Assembly: GCF_002205165.1 (NCBI RefSeq) | Contig: NZ_NIVS01000019.1 | Location: 62,001 to 126,000, forward strand | Origin: Stenotrophomonas maltophilia | GTDB taxonomy: Bacteria > Pseudomonadota > Gammaproteobacteria > Xanthomonadales > Xanthomonadaceae | Length of the DNA: 64,000 nucleotides | Direction of reading: 5' to 3' | Part shown: one piece after another, positions 43,442-52,122 of the stretch | Layout: each line of letters begins with the position of its first letter | Numbering within the stretch: the first letter of the stretch is position 1 | Made by a program: the position numbers and the translations under genes | Notes under the pieces: generated by a model | The model's database searches: none | The model's input: the letters and a program-made list of their open reading frames with translations, nothing else | What the model was told of the DNA's origin: nothing

Positions 43442-44322
43442 TTGCAGGCGCCCCGTACCGTCGGGGTGATGGTGACGCTGGCCGTCCTGCCGATGATCAG
43501 GCGGGTATCGGGCGGGATGTCGTCGATCCGGATGCGCACGGGGATGCGCTGCGCCAGCCGCACCCACGCATACGTCGGCGCCACTGCGGGCAGCAGGTTG
43601 TGGGTGTTCGAGCGCTGGTCATCGGCGATGCCGGCAGCAATGCTCTCGACGTGGCCGTGAACGTCACGGGTGTCGCCCATCAGGCGCGCTGTCGCGTGAT
43701 CGCCCTCGGTGATGCAGGCAAGCTTGGTTTCTTCGAAGTAGCCCTCGATCCGCAGGCTGCGGGTGGCGATCAGGGCCATGGCCTGGGTGCCCGGCGGCAG
43801 GAAGTCGCCGGGGTGCAGGTCCAGGTTGGTCACGATGCCATCGGCAGTGGCGCGCACTTCGGTCCGTTGGACATTCAGCCGTGCCACCCGTCGCTCGGCC
43901 TGCGCTTCGGCCAGGCCGGCCACTTCGGTGTCGACCTTGGCGGCGTTGCGCTCCCGTGTCTCGGAGGCGACCAGGTTGCCCAGGGCGCCGTCCCGTGCCG
44001 ATTCGCGGCGCGCCAGCGCAAGCGTGGCCTGGGCGCTGCGCAGCCGTGCGTCGGCCGTTTGCAGCGCGGCGGCGAAACGCGGCTGGTCCAGTACCAGCAG
44101 CAACTGCCCTGCCCTGACCCGCTGGTTGTCCTGCACCAGCACTTGGGTGACCAGCCCGCCCTGGTCGGACGCGACCCGGACCACATCCGCGCGGACGCGA
44201 CCATCGCGCGTCCAGGGATGCCGTTCGTATCGGTTCCACAGCGACAGAACCGCGATCACGGCGAGGGAGACCAGGCAGAGCGTAGCGCTCCAACGGCCAA
44301 GAACAACGAGCGTGTGCTTCAT
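43438..44322 (-). CDS. HlyD/AaeA-like membrane-fusion adaptor
   Basis: 294 residues from ATG 44322. One N-terminal TM helix (residues ~8-28), then lipoyl and hairpin regions: RADVVRVASDQGGLVTQVLVQDNQRV, LRSAQATLALARRESARDG, VRATADGIVTNLDLHPGDFLPPG, and a beta-barrel (ITEGDHATARLMGDTRDVHG). Matches AaeA/EmrA-type adaptors that couple FUSC permeases to the outer membrane. It begins one base after the DUF1656 stop. Confidence 0.88.
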   Translation of the reverse strand: MKHTLVVLGRWSATLCLVSLAVIAVLSLWNRYERHPWTRDGRVRADVVRVASDQGGLVTQVLVQDNQRVRAGQLLLVLDQPRFAAALQTADARLRSAQATLALARRESARDGALGNLVASETRERNAAKVDTEVAGLAEAQAERRVARLNVQRTEVRATADGIVTNLDLHPGDFLPPGTQAMALIATRSLRIEGYFEETKLACITEGDHATARLMGDTRDVHGHVESIAAGIADDQRSNTHNLLPAVAPTYAWVRLAQRIPVRIRIDDIPPDTRLIIGRTASVTITPTVRGACK

Positions 44323-44323
44323 T

Positions 44324-44533
44324 TCATTTCTCAAGCAGGGGCACGAACTGGATCAACCATTCGGCCAGGATGACGAACAGGGACAGGCCGACCAGCGGGC
44401 GACAGGCAAACAGCCGGTACAGCCCGAGCCGCGCCAGCAGCCGCGACGCCATCAACGACAGCGCCAGCGCAGCAAGGGCCACGGCCATCAGGCCGGGGAT
44501 GAAAACGCCATCAACGGAAACGTCGGGCAACAT
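44324..44533 (-). CDS. DUF1656 (AaeX-like) small membrane protein
   Basis: 69 residues with two hydrophobic segments (GVFIPGLMAVALAALALSLM; LSLFVILAEWLIQFVPLL). The start DVSVDGVFIPGL and the R-x-G-LYRxF-x-xRPL centre are typical of the DUF1656/AaeX family that always accompanies FUSC-type aromatic-acid exporters. It sits between the FUSC and HlyD genes with gaps of 4 and 1 bp. Role unknown beyond being part of the exporter operon. Confidence 0.85.
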   Translation of the reverse strand: MLPDVSVDGVFIPGLMAVALAALALSLMASRLLARLGLYRLFACRPLVGLSLFVILAEWLIQFVPLLEK

Positions 44534-44537
44534 CGCA

Positions 44538-46562
44538 TCAGTCTCCGTGCGCGGTCAGGGGTGCCAGCACGTCGCGGCGGAGTGCGGCGAGCAGCAACAG
44601 CAGGCGCGTGCGCTCTGGCTCATCCCCCGCCAGCACCGCTCCCCGGGCACGATCAAGGCAATCCAGCAGGTGCGTATCCGGGGCATGGCGCTGGAGCGTG
44701 TCGCGCTGGCAGTGATCGATCACCGCGTCGATCAGCGCTGCATGACAGCGGCGGATGGTTGGCGCGTCCGAACGGCTGCCCAGGCAGCGAAGCTCGGCAA
44801 CCACATCGGCCGCACGCAGCGCGGCAAAGCCCGCGCGCAGGCACTGGCTGGCGCCTGGCTGTCCGCGCAGCCGCGGTGCCAGCAGACCCAGGCGGTCCAT
44901 CATGCGGCTCGTCCAGCCGGCGACGTCACTCACGCCACCGCGCATCCGCCGCGCGACATCGTGCCGGAGCGCGGCCTGCAGCCTGCGGCGGCTGCGATGG
45001 GTATCCAGGGTCTGGAACAACAGCATGCTGCACAACGCGACGCCCACACCCACCAGCAGCGCCACGCTGCTGTTGACGGCGGCCACGAAATCCCATGCAT
45101 TGGTGGCGCCCAGGCCTGCAACGAGCGGAAAGGTCAGCACCACACCAAGTGCGGCCAGGGTGAACGCCGGCCGAGCCAGAAAGGCGCCGCTGAGCAGCAG
45201 GGCCGGCGCCAGCGCCACGGCCAGACCGACAAAGCCGGACATGCCAGGAAGGATCGCCAGTCCGTAGACCAGGCCGACCGCCACGCCGATGGCCGAACCG
45301 GCCAGATAGCGCATGACATGGCCCGCGGGCGCCTCGGTGGTACCGAACAGCACACACGCGGTGCCGATGATGGAGACGGCGGTCGCGCCGTCGGACCAGC
45401 CCGTCGCGATCCACACCACGCAACTCAGCACGATGCCGATGAAGGCGCCAAGCGCGCTGCGCAGGGCGAGCCGATGGTCCCGGTGCAGGACATGGCCACG
45501 CGCCTCGCCTGCGAGACGGGCGGGCACCTGCCGGCGCCAGTGCGGATCGTCGCGACCCAGCTGGTGTTCCAGCAGGCGGCAGTCGCGATGCGCGACATCC
45601 AGCCCGGCAAGATCCGCGGCCAGGCCGGCTGACAGCAGCGCCTGCCAGCTGTCCACGCCGGCCGCCTCCTCCACGTCCGCCGTGTCGTGCGCCGAGCCGC
45701 AGGCGGCCGGACACCCGCGTGCTGGTGCACGCAGCGCGGCCATCGCGTCCTCTACGCCGCTGGACAGCACCAGAACGTCCAACATGCGGTCATGCAGCGC
45801 CCGCAGCACCTCTGCCTGGGTGACGCCGTAGGCGCTGTCGAACCGAAGGTGGACCGCCAACGTGTGCAGCTCAAGCAGGTCCACCGCGACCTTGGCGCGG
45901 TCTTCGGCAAGCACGGCCTCGGTCGCGCCGGCGCGCATGTCGCGGGTCCAGCGCTCGGCGTCGGCCAGGATCGCGGCGACGCGGACCTTGACCCGCCGCG
46001 AGACCGGACGCGGCAGGAGCAGCGCGTGCACCAGCGTGGCAGCAAGAATGCCGAGGGAGATTTCCTGCACCCGCATGACGGCGACGCTGAAGACCGCCTC
46101 GGGCGCCATCACACTGGGGAACCCGATCAGGCTGGTCGTATAGCCGGCAAGCAGAAAAGCGTAGGCACGCGGCGTGCGGTCCAGCATGGCCAGATACAGG
46201 CACAACCCCATCCAGGCCGCCAGCACCACGCTCAGCACCAGGGGTTCGTTGGCGAAGCGTGGCACCAGCAGCACCGTGGCTGCCGCACCGCCGAGCGTAC
46301 CCAGCAGCCGGAACAGGCCGCGGCTGAGGGTGGCACCGGACATCGGTTGCGAGACGAGATAGACGGTCCCGATCACCCAGAAGGGACGGGTCAGGCCGAT
46401 CCACAAAGACACGTACAGGCCAAGGACTGCGGCGACCAGGCATTTCAGCGAGAACAGTGCGGCTTCCTGGTCGGCCCTGAGCGCGGGCGACGTCAGCAGT
46501 GCAAGCGGCCGGGCCAGAACGGTGCGGCGAACGGGAGGGGGCGACGGGTGCATGGCGCACAT
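44538..46562 (-). CDS. FUSC-family (AaeB-like) aromatic-acid efflux permease
   Basis: 674 residues. Two clusters of membrane helices (residues ~35-185 and ~365-500) separated by a cytoplasmic region, the FUSC architecture. Landmarks are FWVIGTVYLVSQPMSGATLSRGLFRLLGTLGGA near the start and SIIGTACVLFGTTEAPAGHVMRYLAGSAIG in the second half. Start at 46562 (MCAMHP); 46553 is equally possible. Relatives export p-hydroxybenzoate, fusaric acid and other aromatic acids. First gene of its operon and divergent from an AraC regulator. Confidence 0.88.
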   Translation of the reverse strand: MCAMHPSPPPVRRTVLARPLALLTSPALRADQEAALFSLKCLVAAVLGLYVSLWIGLTRPFWVIGTVYLVSQPMSGATLSRGLFRLLGTLGGAAATVLLVPRFANEPLVLSVVLAAWMGLCLYLAMLDRTPRAYAFLLAGYTTSLIGFPSVMAPEAVFSVAVMRVQEISLGILAATLVHALLLPRPVSRRVKVRVAAILADAERWTRDMRAGATEAVLAEDRAKVAVDLLELHTLAVHLRFDSAYGVTQAEVLRALHDRMLDVLVLSSGVEDAMAALRAPARGCPAACGSAHDTADVEEAAGVDSWQALLSAGLAADLAGLDVAHRDCRLLEHQLGRDDPHWRRQVPARLAGEARGHVLHRDHRLALRSALGAFIGIVLSCVVWIATGWSDGATAVSIIGTACVLFGTTEAPAGHVMRYLAGSAIGVAVGLVYGLAILPGMSGFVGLAVALAPALLLSGAFLARPAFTLAALGVVLTFPLVAGLGATNAWDFVAAVNSSVALLVGVGVALCSMLLFQTLDTHRSRRRLQAALRHDVARRMRGGVSDVAGWTSRMMDRLGLLAPRLRGQPGASQCLRAGFAALRAADVVAELRCLGSRSDAPTIRRCHAALIDAVIDHCQRDTLQRHAPDTHLLDCLDRARGAVLAGDEPERTRLLLLLAALRRDVLAPLTAHGD

Positions 46563-46630
46563 CGTAGGCACCGACCCGGGTGATCGAATCTCGCTACAAT
46601 GCCAGTCAATCGCTAAATCCGGTCACGCTA

Positions 46631-47458
46631 ATGCCTCCCGTTTCCATCGCCGGCTTCGACATCGACCCGGATGTGACGGATCGGCCCGCCGTGGCCAAGC
46701 GCCTGCAGGTAACTGAGCACGCGGCGGAGATCCCGGTCCACGATCATCGCAAAGGTCAGCTGATCCTGGCCCTGCATGGGGCCGTCACCTGTGAGGTGGA
46801 ACACGCGTTGTGGATCGTCCCGCCACAATGCGGGGTATGGATTCCCGGTGGCATGCCGCACAGCAACCGTGCCACGGCGAACGCGCGGCTCTGTTACCTG
46901 TTCGTGGAGCCCGGCGTGGTGGATCTGCCACAGCATTGCGTGACGCTGACGATTTCACCGATGGTGCGCGAGATGATCCTGCATCTGGCCGACGCCCCGT
47001 TCGACTACCCGCGCGATGGGCCGACCGATCGCCTTGCCCGCGTGCTGCTGGAAGAACTGATGCAGATGCCGACCGAACGGCTGTACCTGCCGGTGAGTCA
47101 TCATCCGAAAATCCGGGCACTCGCCGCTGCCCTTTCAGCTCATCCGGAAGACCGCGGCACGATCACCGAATGGGCCAAGCGCCTTGCGCTGGGCGAGCGC
47201 ACGCTGACGCGCCTGATCGCCAGCGAAACCGGCCTGTCGTTCGGAAAATGGCGGCAGCAGCTCCAACTGCTGATCGCGGTGCGGGAGCTCGCTGCCGGCG
47301 CCCCGGTACAGCGGGTATCCGAAGGCCTGGGCTACGAGTCCGTCACGGCCTTCATCACCATGTTCAAGAAGGCGCTGGGGCTTTCGCCCACCCGTTACTT
47401 CGCCGCGCGCTCGCGCCGCCAGGCGGCGGGTGCCCCAGACCCCGACGCGCAGGCCTAG
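46631..47458 (+). CDS. AraC-family regulator with cupin domain
   Basis: 275 residues from ATG 46631. Cupin-type sensor domain (AAEIPVHDHRKGQLILALHGAVTCEV; WIVPPQCGVWIPGGMPHSNRA) and C-terminal HTH (EWAKRLALGERTLTRLIASETGLSFGKWRQQ; VSEGLGYESVTAFITMFKKALGLSP). Divergent from the FUSC efflux operon by ~70 bp, so it is the likely controller of that exporter. A GTG 17 codons upstream is possible. Three CGCTA elements in the leader (46592, 46611, 46626) could be half-sites, but this is weak. Confidence 0.87.
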   Translation: MPPVSIAGFDIDPDVTDRPAVAKRLQVTEHAAEIPVHDHRKGQLILALHGAVTCEVEHALWIVPPQCGVWIPGGMPHSNRATANARLCYLFVEPGVVDLPQHCVTLTISPMVREMILHLADAPFDYPRDGPTDRLARVLLEELMQMPTERLYLPVSHHPKIRALAAALSAHPEDRGTITEWAKRLALGERTLTRLIASETGLSFGKWRQQLQLLIAVRELAAGAPVQRVSEGLGYESVTAFITMFKKALGLSPTRYFAARSRRQAAGAPDPDAQA

Positions 47459-47486
47459 CGCGCCGGGAACGGGAACGCGGCGGGGA

Positions 47487-47864
47487 TCAGCGCCAGCCGC
47501 GATTGTGGTTGCGGCGGTCCTGGTTCCAGCGACGCTGGTCATGTCGGCGGTCATGGCGACTGCTCCGCTCGTAGCGGTGGTCGCGGTCATAGCGACGATC
47601 GCGGTCGTAGCGATGATTGCGGTTGTCCCGGCGATCCTTCGTGGTCACGTTGCCGATGGCCCCGCCTGCCACCGCGCCACCGGCGGTCATCAGCGGATCT
47701 CCGTTGGACAGCACGTGCCCGGCCACGCCCCCCACGACGGCACCGACCAGCGTGTTCTTGTCCTTGCGCGACATCGCATCCGCATTGCCCGCGGCGGTCA
47801 CGCCAGCGGTCAGTGCCAATGCCAGAGCCAGGCCACGGAAGCTGAAAACGGTCGAGGTGAGCAT
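47487..47864 (-). CDS. Glycine-zipper (2TM/YMGG-like) outer-membrane protein with Arg/Asp/Tyr repeats
   Basis: 125 residues, GGAGG before ATG 47864. Signal peptide to about residue 29. Glycine-zipper motif NTLVGAVVGGVAGHVLSNGD...TAGGAVAGGAIG gives two tightly packed helices. The last 50 residues are low-complexity repeats of R-Y-D-R-D type (DRDRRYDRDHRYER), strongly charged. Family members are small envelope proteins, often stress-related, without known activity. It is convergent with the AraC gene and divergent from the H-NS-like gene. Confidence 0.8.
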   Translation of the reverse strand: MLTSTVFSFRGLALALALTAGVTAAGNADAMSRKDKNTLVGAVVGGVAGHVLSNGDPLMTAGGAVAGGAIGNVTTKDRRDNRNHRYDRDRRYDRDHRYERSSRHDRRHDQRRWNQDRRNHNRGWR

Positions 47865-48051
47865 GGTTGGATCCTCCAAGGGAACGGTGTTGAATCGAAT
47901 CTGGTCGCCGAAGGTTGCCGGAACATTGCGTACCTGCAGATGAACCGACCCCTGTTCAGGTTGGCGTGGGCACGCCGGACACCACCCTCGGCCGCTTCAC
48001 ATACGCATTTGCTATCGTGCCCTCCGTCAGTCCCTCCTTCTCTGGAATCCC

Positions 48052-48468
48052 ATGCCCCGTACGCCCTCCACCGCCCCTTCCGCAGCAACGATGAACGCCA
48101 CACTGGCAGCGGCGGTCGCGCGATCTGGAATGGACGAGCAGGCACTGCTGAAAGCAGCTACCAGGGAAGCCTACGAGCGTGTCACGCTCCTGTTGACCAC
48201 CAGCTACGCCGATTTCAGCCCCGAGCAGCAGCGCAGGCTCCGGGCGCTGCTGGACACCGCGCCTGCGGCCAAGCGCGAGAAAGCCCCCAGGGCCGCCAAG
48301 GCCCCGAAGGAAGATCTGCCACCCCGTTTCTGGTTGCCGCACAGCGGCGCCACCTGGTCGGGCCGCGGGCGCGTACCGAACGCTTTCCTGTCCTGGGAAG
48401 GCACGGTCGCGCATACCGAATGGAAGAAGACTCACCCCGATCAGCGCTTTCCGTCCTATCCAGGCTGA
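48052..48468 (+). CDS. H-NS-like DNA-binding protein
   Basis: 138 residues. The C-terminal H-NS DNA-binding motif is visible in GATWSGRGRVPNAFLSWEG (compare TWSGRGR-P in xanthomonad H-NS). The N-terminus (DEQALLKAATREAYERVTLLLTTSY, FSPEQQRRLRALLDTAP) is helical but unlike standard H-NS oligomerisation domains, and a Lys/Ala-rich linker joins the two. The extra tail (HTEWKKTHPDQRFPSYPG) is unusual. It may be an accessory or antagonist nucleoid protein. The next gene follows by 10 bp. Confidence 0.7.
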   Translation: MPRTPSTAPSAATMNATLAAAVARSGMDEQALLKAATREAYERVTLLLTTSYADFSPEQQRRLRALLDTAPAAKREKAPRAAKAPKEDLPPRFWLPHSGATWSGRGRVPNAFLSWEGTVAHTEWKKTHPDQRFPSYPG

Positions 48469-48478
48469 GGCCGCACCC

Positions 48479-48835
48479 ATGCCGCAGACCGTCATTCCGC
48501 AACTGCGCATGACCGATGCCGCGATCAGCGTGCCGTTCTACCAGCGGCTCGGGTTCGCGATCGACTGGGAACACCGCTTCGCACCGGACATGCCGCTGTT
48601 CGTGCAGATCAGCCGTGAGGGCCAGCAGATGTTCCTCAGCGAACACACCGGCGATTGCGAGCCGGGGGGCGCCGTGTACTTTCATGTGCCCGACGTGGAC
48701 GCATTGCATGCCGCGTTCGTTGCGGCCGGCGCGCCGGTCTTCCGACCGCCGGCAGACGTGCCGTGGGGCGGGCGCGAAATGATGGTGATCGACCCGGACC
48801 ACAACCGGCTGCGCTTCGCGACACAGGGCGACTGA
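48479..48835 (+). CDS. VOC family bleomycin-resistance-like protein
   Basis: 118 residues, the length of Ble-type binding proteins. Begins VIPQLRMTDAAISVPFYQRLGFAIDWEHRF, with a central GGAVYFHVPDVDALHAAFVAAGAPV and terminal WGGREMMVIDPDHNRLRFA. The domain-swapped two-lobe pattern suits sequestration of a bleomycin-like drug, though a housekeeping role is equally possible. It lies 10 bp after the H-NS-like gene, so the two are co-transcribed. Confidence 0.8.
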   Translation: MPQTVIPQLRMTDAAISVPFYQRLGFAIDWEHRFAPDMPLFVQISREGQQMFLSEHTGDCEPGGAVYFHVPDVDALHAAFVAAGAPVFRPPADVPWGGREMMVIDPDHNRLRFATQGD

Positions 48836-48881
48836 TCGAAGCGACTATGATGGTCGCCATTGAACGAAGCAGTGGTTGCAG

Positions 48882-49811
48882 ATGAGTCGCGGAATCAAGA
48901 TGCGCAAGGCAGTGGGCACGCACGGCACCCTGCACCGGGTGGGCGACCTGCAGAAGCGTCATGACGCGCAACAGACCCTGCCGACCCTGCTGTGCGATGG
49001 GTGCAACGTGCCGGTGAGATTCGTTCCCGAGCACAGCAGGCCCGGCGTGGATCGCGCCCCGCCCCTCCATTTCCCCGCCTACCTCGCCCTGAACAAGGGC
49101 ACCGGACATCTGCCCGGGTGTCGCTACATCGCGCTCTCTCATCTGCAGGCCCTGCTTGCCGCCGGTGGCGATCCCGAGTTCCTGCCGACGCTGGATGATG
49201 GGAAGCACGAGCTTCGCCTGCTGATCCTCCAGCAGGCCCTGAAACGCGGCAGCGCGGGGCCGGCACTTCTCCCGGCAGACGCACCGCTCGACGGTTATCT
49301 GCGCACCCTCACCGACCTGCTTACGCTGCAGGCGATGTGCGAGGACGACACGCTGCTGGCCGCGCAGCTGACCCTGCGCCTGGGCAAGAAGCGGGTGGAT
49401 TGGACGAATTTCGTCTACTGGCAGGACCGCTACGACGCGGCATGGGAACGCCTTGGCTCAGCATCGAGCGAGCTGCCAATGGCGCTGCTCGGGACCGTGC
49501 GGTCGCATCGCACGCCGCAGCCCGGTGACCCCCATGGCGTCACCTTCCTCAACTGTGCTCCGAAGTATCAGCACACCGGTGTGACCGATCGCCGGGATTT
49601 CTACGAAGTCAGCGTCGGGCACCCCGATGCCACGTGGCTGAAGTCCTTCCCGGTAGGGGCGGAGATCGTGATGTTCGGGTTGTGGCGCCAAGGCAGGAGC
49701 AGCACCGCCTCCCGGCCGCACCCGACCGATCCGCGCCGCACGATCACCAGTGTCACCCACAAGCTGGCATTGCGGCCGAGCTTTGCCCGGCAATTGACCC
49801 TGGTGGAGTGA
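48882..49811 (+). CDS. Hypothetical protein with N-terminal Cys/His metal-site motif
   Basis: 309 residues from ATG 48882 (TTG two codons earlier and ATG 48900 are alternatives). The N-terminal 90 residues hold LLCDGCNVPVRFVPEH, then LHFPAYLAL and HLPGCRYIA. This C-x2-C...H-F...H-x3-C arrangement resembles the zinc-ribbon/HFAH region of CoiA-like or nuclease-associated proteins. The central part is helical (LLILQQALKRG; AQLTLRLGKKRVDWTNFVYWQDRY). The end (LLGTVRSHRTPQPGD...EIVMFGLWRQG) is beta-rich, perhaps OB-like. No name can be given; DNA or RNA binding is a guess. Confidence 0.68.
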   Translation: MSRGIKMRKAVGTHGTLHRVGDLQKRHDAQQTLPTLLCDGCNVPVRFVPEHSRPGVDRAPPLHFPAYLALNKGTGHLPGCRYIALSHLQALLAAGGDPEFLPTLDDGKHELRLLILQQALKRGSAGPALLPADAPLDGYLRTLTDLLTLQAMCEDDTLLAAQLTLRLGKKRVDWTNFVYWQDRYDAAWERLGSASSELPMALLGTVRSHRTPQPGDPHGVTFLNCAPKYQHTGVTDRRDFYEVSVGHPDATWLKSFPVGAEIVMFGLWRQGRSSTASRPHPTDPRRTITSVTHKLALRPSFARQLTLVE

Positions 49812-50001
49812 TTCGCGCGGCCGGCATGGGTTTCCCGTGATCGACAGCTCGCAACGCTAACGACATCCGACGTTGTGGAGATGTATCACTACATTTCAAA
49901 TGCGAATGGTTCGTGATACGATTGTTAAGATTTCTTGAAACCCCACACGGACGTCCCCAGCCATCGCCAGCGGGCTCCCATAGCCACGGAGTATTTTCGC
50001 G

Positions 50002-52056
50002 ATGTCGCGCCCCTCCCCCGTTTCCCGTCGTTCCGCCGCCACGCTGGCCGTCGCCATCGGTCTGGTACTCACCGCCCAGGCGCATGCCGATGCCGCTGCG
50101 GATGCGGCCGCCTCGCCCCGCCAGATGGATACCGTGGTGGTTACCGCCACCGGCGCCCAGCAGTGGATCAAGGACGCGCCGGCCAGCATCAGCGTGATCA
50201 CCCGCGAGGACATCGAACGCAAGCCGGTCAGCAGCATCGGCCAGCTGCTGAGCACGGTTCCCGGCGTGACCGGTGGCTATGCGCTGTCCGGCGCGCAGTC
50301 GAAAATCCGCCTGCGCGGCCTGCCCGAGCAGTACACGCTGATCCTCATCGACGGTCGCCGCCAGGGCAATTCCTCGGGCGTGAACTACCGCGATGATCTG
50401 GGCCCGCAGGATCTGAACTGGCTCTCGCCGGACATGATCGAACGCATCGAGGTGGTGCGCGGGCCGATGTCCTCGCTGTACGGCTCAGACGCGATGGGCG
50501 GGGTGATCAACATCATCACCCGCAAGATCGCCAGCGAATGGGGTGGCTCGGTCACCTACAACTACAGCAAGCCGGATTCCTCCACGCGGGGCAACACGCT
50601 GCAGATGGGCGGCCTGTTCAGTGGTCCATTGACGCAGAACCTGGGCCTGCGCATCGGTGCCAACGTGACCGATCGCGAATCGGACCGCGGCGAGTATCAG
50701 ACGCCGGGCAACAAAGCCGAGAACGCCAACGCCCTGCTCAACTGGCGAATCAACGATGATCACACGCTGGGCTTTGAAGCCTCGCGCGGCGAGCAGCGCA
50801 ACCGTGGCGCAGGTGACGTCGGCGCGTGGGGCCTGTCAAAGCTGGTACAGACCGGCTACGCGATCAAGCATGACGGCCGTTATGGCGATGCCGCCACCTC
50901 CAAGACCACGCTCGTCCAGAATGATTACGAAGACAAGGGCAGCACCGTCGGCAACCACTCCAAGGAGACGGTGTTCGATTCCGCGTTCACCCGCAGCTTC
51001 CACTGGGGCTTCGAGCAGAGCCTGAACGTGGGCGGCCAGTGGAAGCGCGAGGAACTGGAAAACAGCGACACCATCGGCACCGTGCCGGTGACCTGGACCG
51101 GCACCGGCCGGATCAGCCCGACCAGCAAAGCCGACTCCTGGGCGCTGTTCGCTGAAGACCACATCACCCTGCACGAGCGTTTCATCCTCACCGTGGGCCT
51201 GCGCTGGGACAACACCGACAACTACGACGACAACCTCAGCCCGCGTGTCTACGGTGTCTGGCACCCGTCCGATGCCTGGACCGTTCGCGGCGGTGTCTCG
51301 CAGGGCTTCCGCGCACCGACGCTGAAGCAGGGCACTGCCGGCGCGGCCACCCAGTCCGGCGGCCGTGGCTGCACCGCCCTCACCGTGGAAGGCTGGAACA
51401 GCCGCTCGGTCAGCGCCGATGGCACCACCGGCTGCTACATGGCGGGCAATCCGAACCTGGAGCCGGAAACCAGCACCAACTATGAGATCGGTGTCGGCTT
51501 CGACAAGAACGGCTGGCTGGCGTCGGCCACCTACTTCCTGACCGACTTCGACGACAAGATCCAGCAGGTTCCCCTGCGCGATATCCCGGGGCAGACCAGC
51601 AGCTTCGTCAACGGCTTCTGGTGGACCGTGGCGGAGAACATCGAAAAGGCCCGTACGCGCGGCGTGGAAGCCAGCGTCACCGTGCCGCTGCATGAGCGGC
51701 TGACCTGGACCACCAACGCCACGCGCATGCTGGAATCGAAGAACCGCACCACCGGCGCCAGCCTGCTGGTCGTGCCCAAGCTCACCGCCAACACCTCGTT
51801 GGACTGGCACGTGACCGACGCCTGGTCGCTCAACCTGAGCGCGCAGCACATCGGTGAACAGCTGGTGTCCACCTCCAGCGCGACCTTCGCCAAGGCCTAC
51901 ACCACCTGGGACCTGGTGGCCGGCTTTGACGTCAATGAAAGCCTGACTCTGCGTGCCGGCGTGCTCAACCTCGGCGATGTCTCCACCATCGAAGAAGGCA
52001 ACGACTACGACGGCGGCGCACGTACGTTCTTCGTGGGTGCCACGGCGCGGTTCTGA
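50002..52056 (+). CDS. TonB-dependent siderophore receptor (FepA/CirA-like)
   Basis: 684 residues. Signal peptide to ~residue 30 (VLTAQAHA). TonB box MDTVVVTATG, plug blocks DAPASISVITREDIERKPVSS, KIRLRGLPEQYTLILIDGRRQ and IERIEVVRGPMSSLYGSDAMGGVINIITRK, then a 22-strand barrel ending GATARF. The plug style is that of ferric-enterobactin or colicin I receptors. The upstream 130 bp is AT-rich, suggesting a regulated promoter. Ferric-siderophore uptake is the most likely role. Confidence 0.92.
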   Translation: MSRPSPVSRRSAATLAVAIGLVLTAQAHADAAADAAASPRQMDTVVVTATGAQQWIKDAPASISVITREDIERKPVSSIGQLLSTVPGVTGGYALSGAQSKIRLRGLPEQYTLILIDGRRQGNSSGVNYRDDLGPQDLNWLSPDMIERIEVVRGPMSSLYGSDAMGGVINIITRKIASEWGGSVTYNYSKPDSSTRGNTLQMGGLFSGPLTQNLGLRIGANVTDRESDRGEYQTPGNKAENANALLNWRINDDHTLGFEASRGEQRNRGAGDVGAWGLSKLVQTGYAIKHDGRYGDAATSKTTLVQNDYEDKGSTVGNHSKETVFDSAFTRSFHWGFEQSLNVGGQWKREELENSDTIGTVPVTWTGTGRISPTSKADSWALFAEDHITLHERFILTVGLRWDNTDNYDDNLSPRVYGVWHPSDAWTVRGGVSQGFRAPTLKQGTAGAATQSGGRGCTALTVEGWNSRSVSADGTTGCYMAGNPNLEPETSTNYEIGVGFDKNGWLASATYFLTDFDDKIQQVPLRDIPGQTSSFVNGFWWTVAENIEKARTRGVEASVTVPLHERLTWTTNATRMLESKNRTTGASLLVVPKLTANTSLDWHVTDAWSLNLSAQHIGEQLVSTSSATFAKAYTTWDLVAGFDVNESLTLRAGVLNLGDVSTIEEGNDYDGGARTFFVGATARF

Positions 52057-52088
52057 CCGCGCCGGGTCGAATGCAGACCTGAGGTGAC

Positions 52089-52122
52089 GCAGGGCGGTGC
52101 GGACTTATCCGTGGCGCCCTGC
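52089..52122. terminator. Long hairpin between convergent TonB receptor and PnuT-like gene
   Basis: GCAGGGCG (52089-52096) pairs with CGCCCTGC (52115-52122), and an inner CGGA (52100-52103) pairs with TCCG (52108-52111). The structure overlaps the last codons of the PnuT-like gene and lies 32 bp past the receptor stop, so it can serve both directions. Confidence 0.42.

Noticed and set aside
46592-46630. Three CGCTA elements before the AraC gene at 46631
   Set aside because: Spacing (19 and 15 bases) is irregular and the element is only five bases, so a regulator site cannot be claimed.
49896-49916. AATGCGAATGGTTCG as a Fur box before the siderophore-type TonB receptor
   Set aside because: Best alignment matches only about 9 of 19 consensus bases; iron control is plausible but this site is not good enough to annotate.
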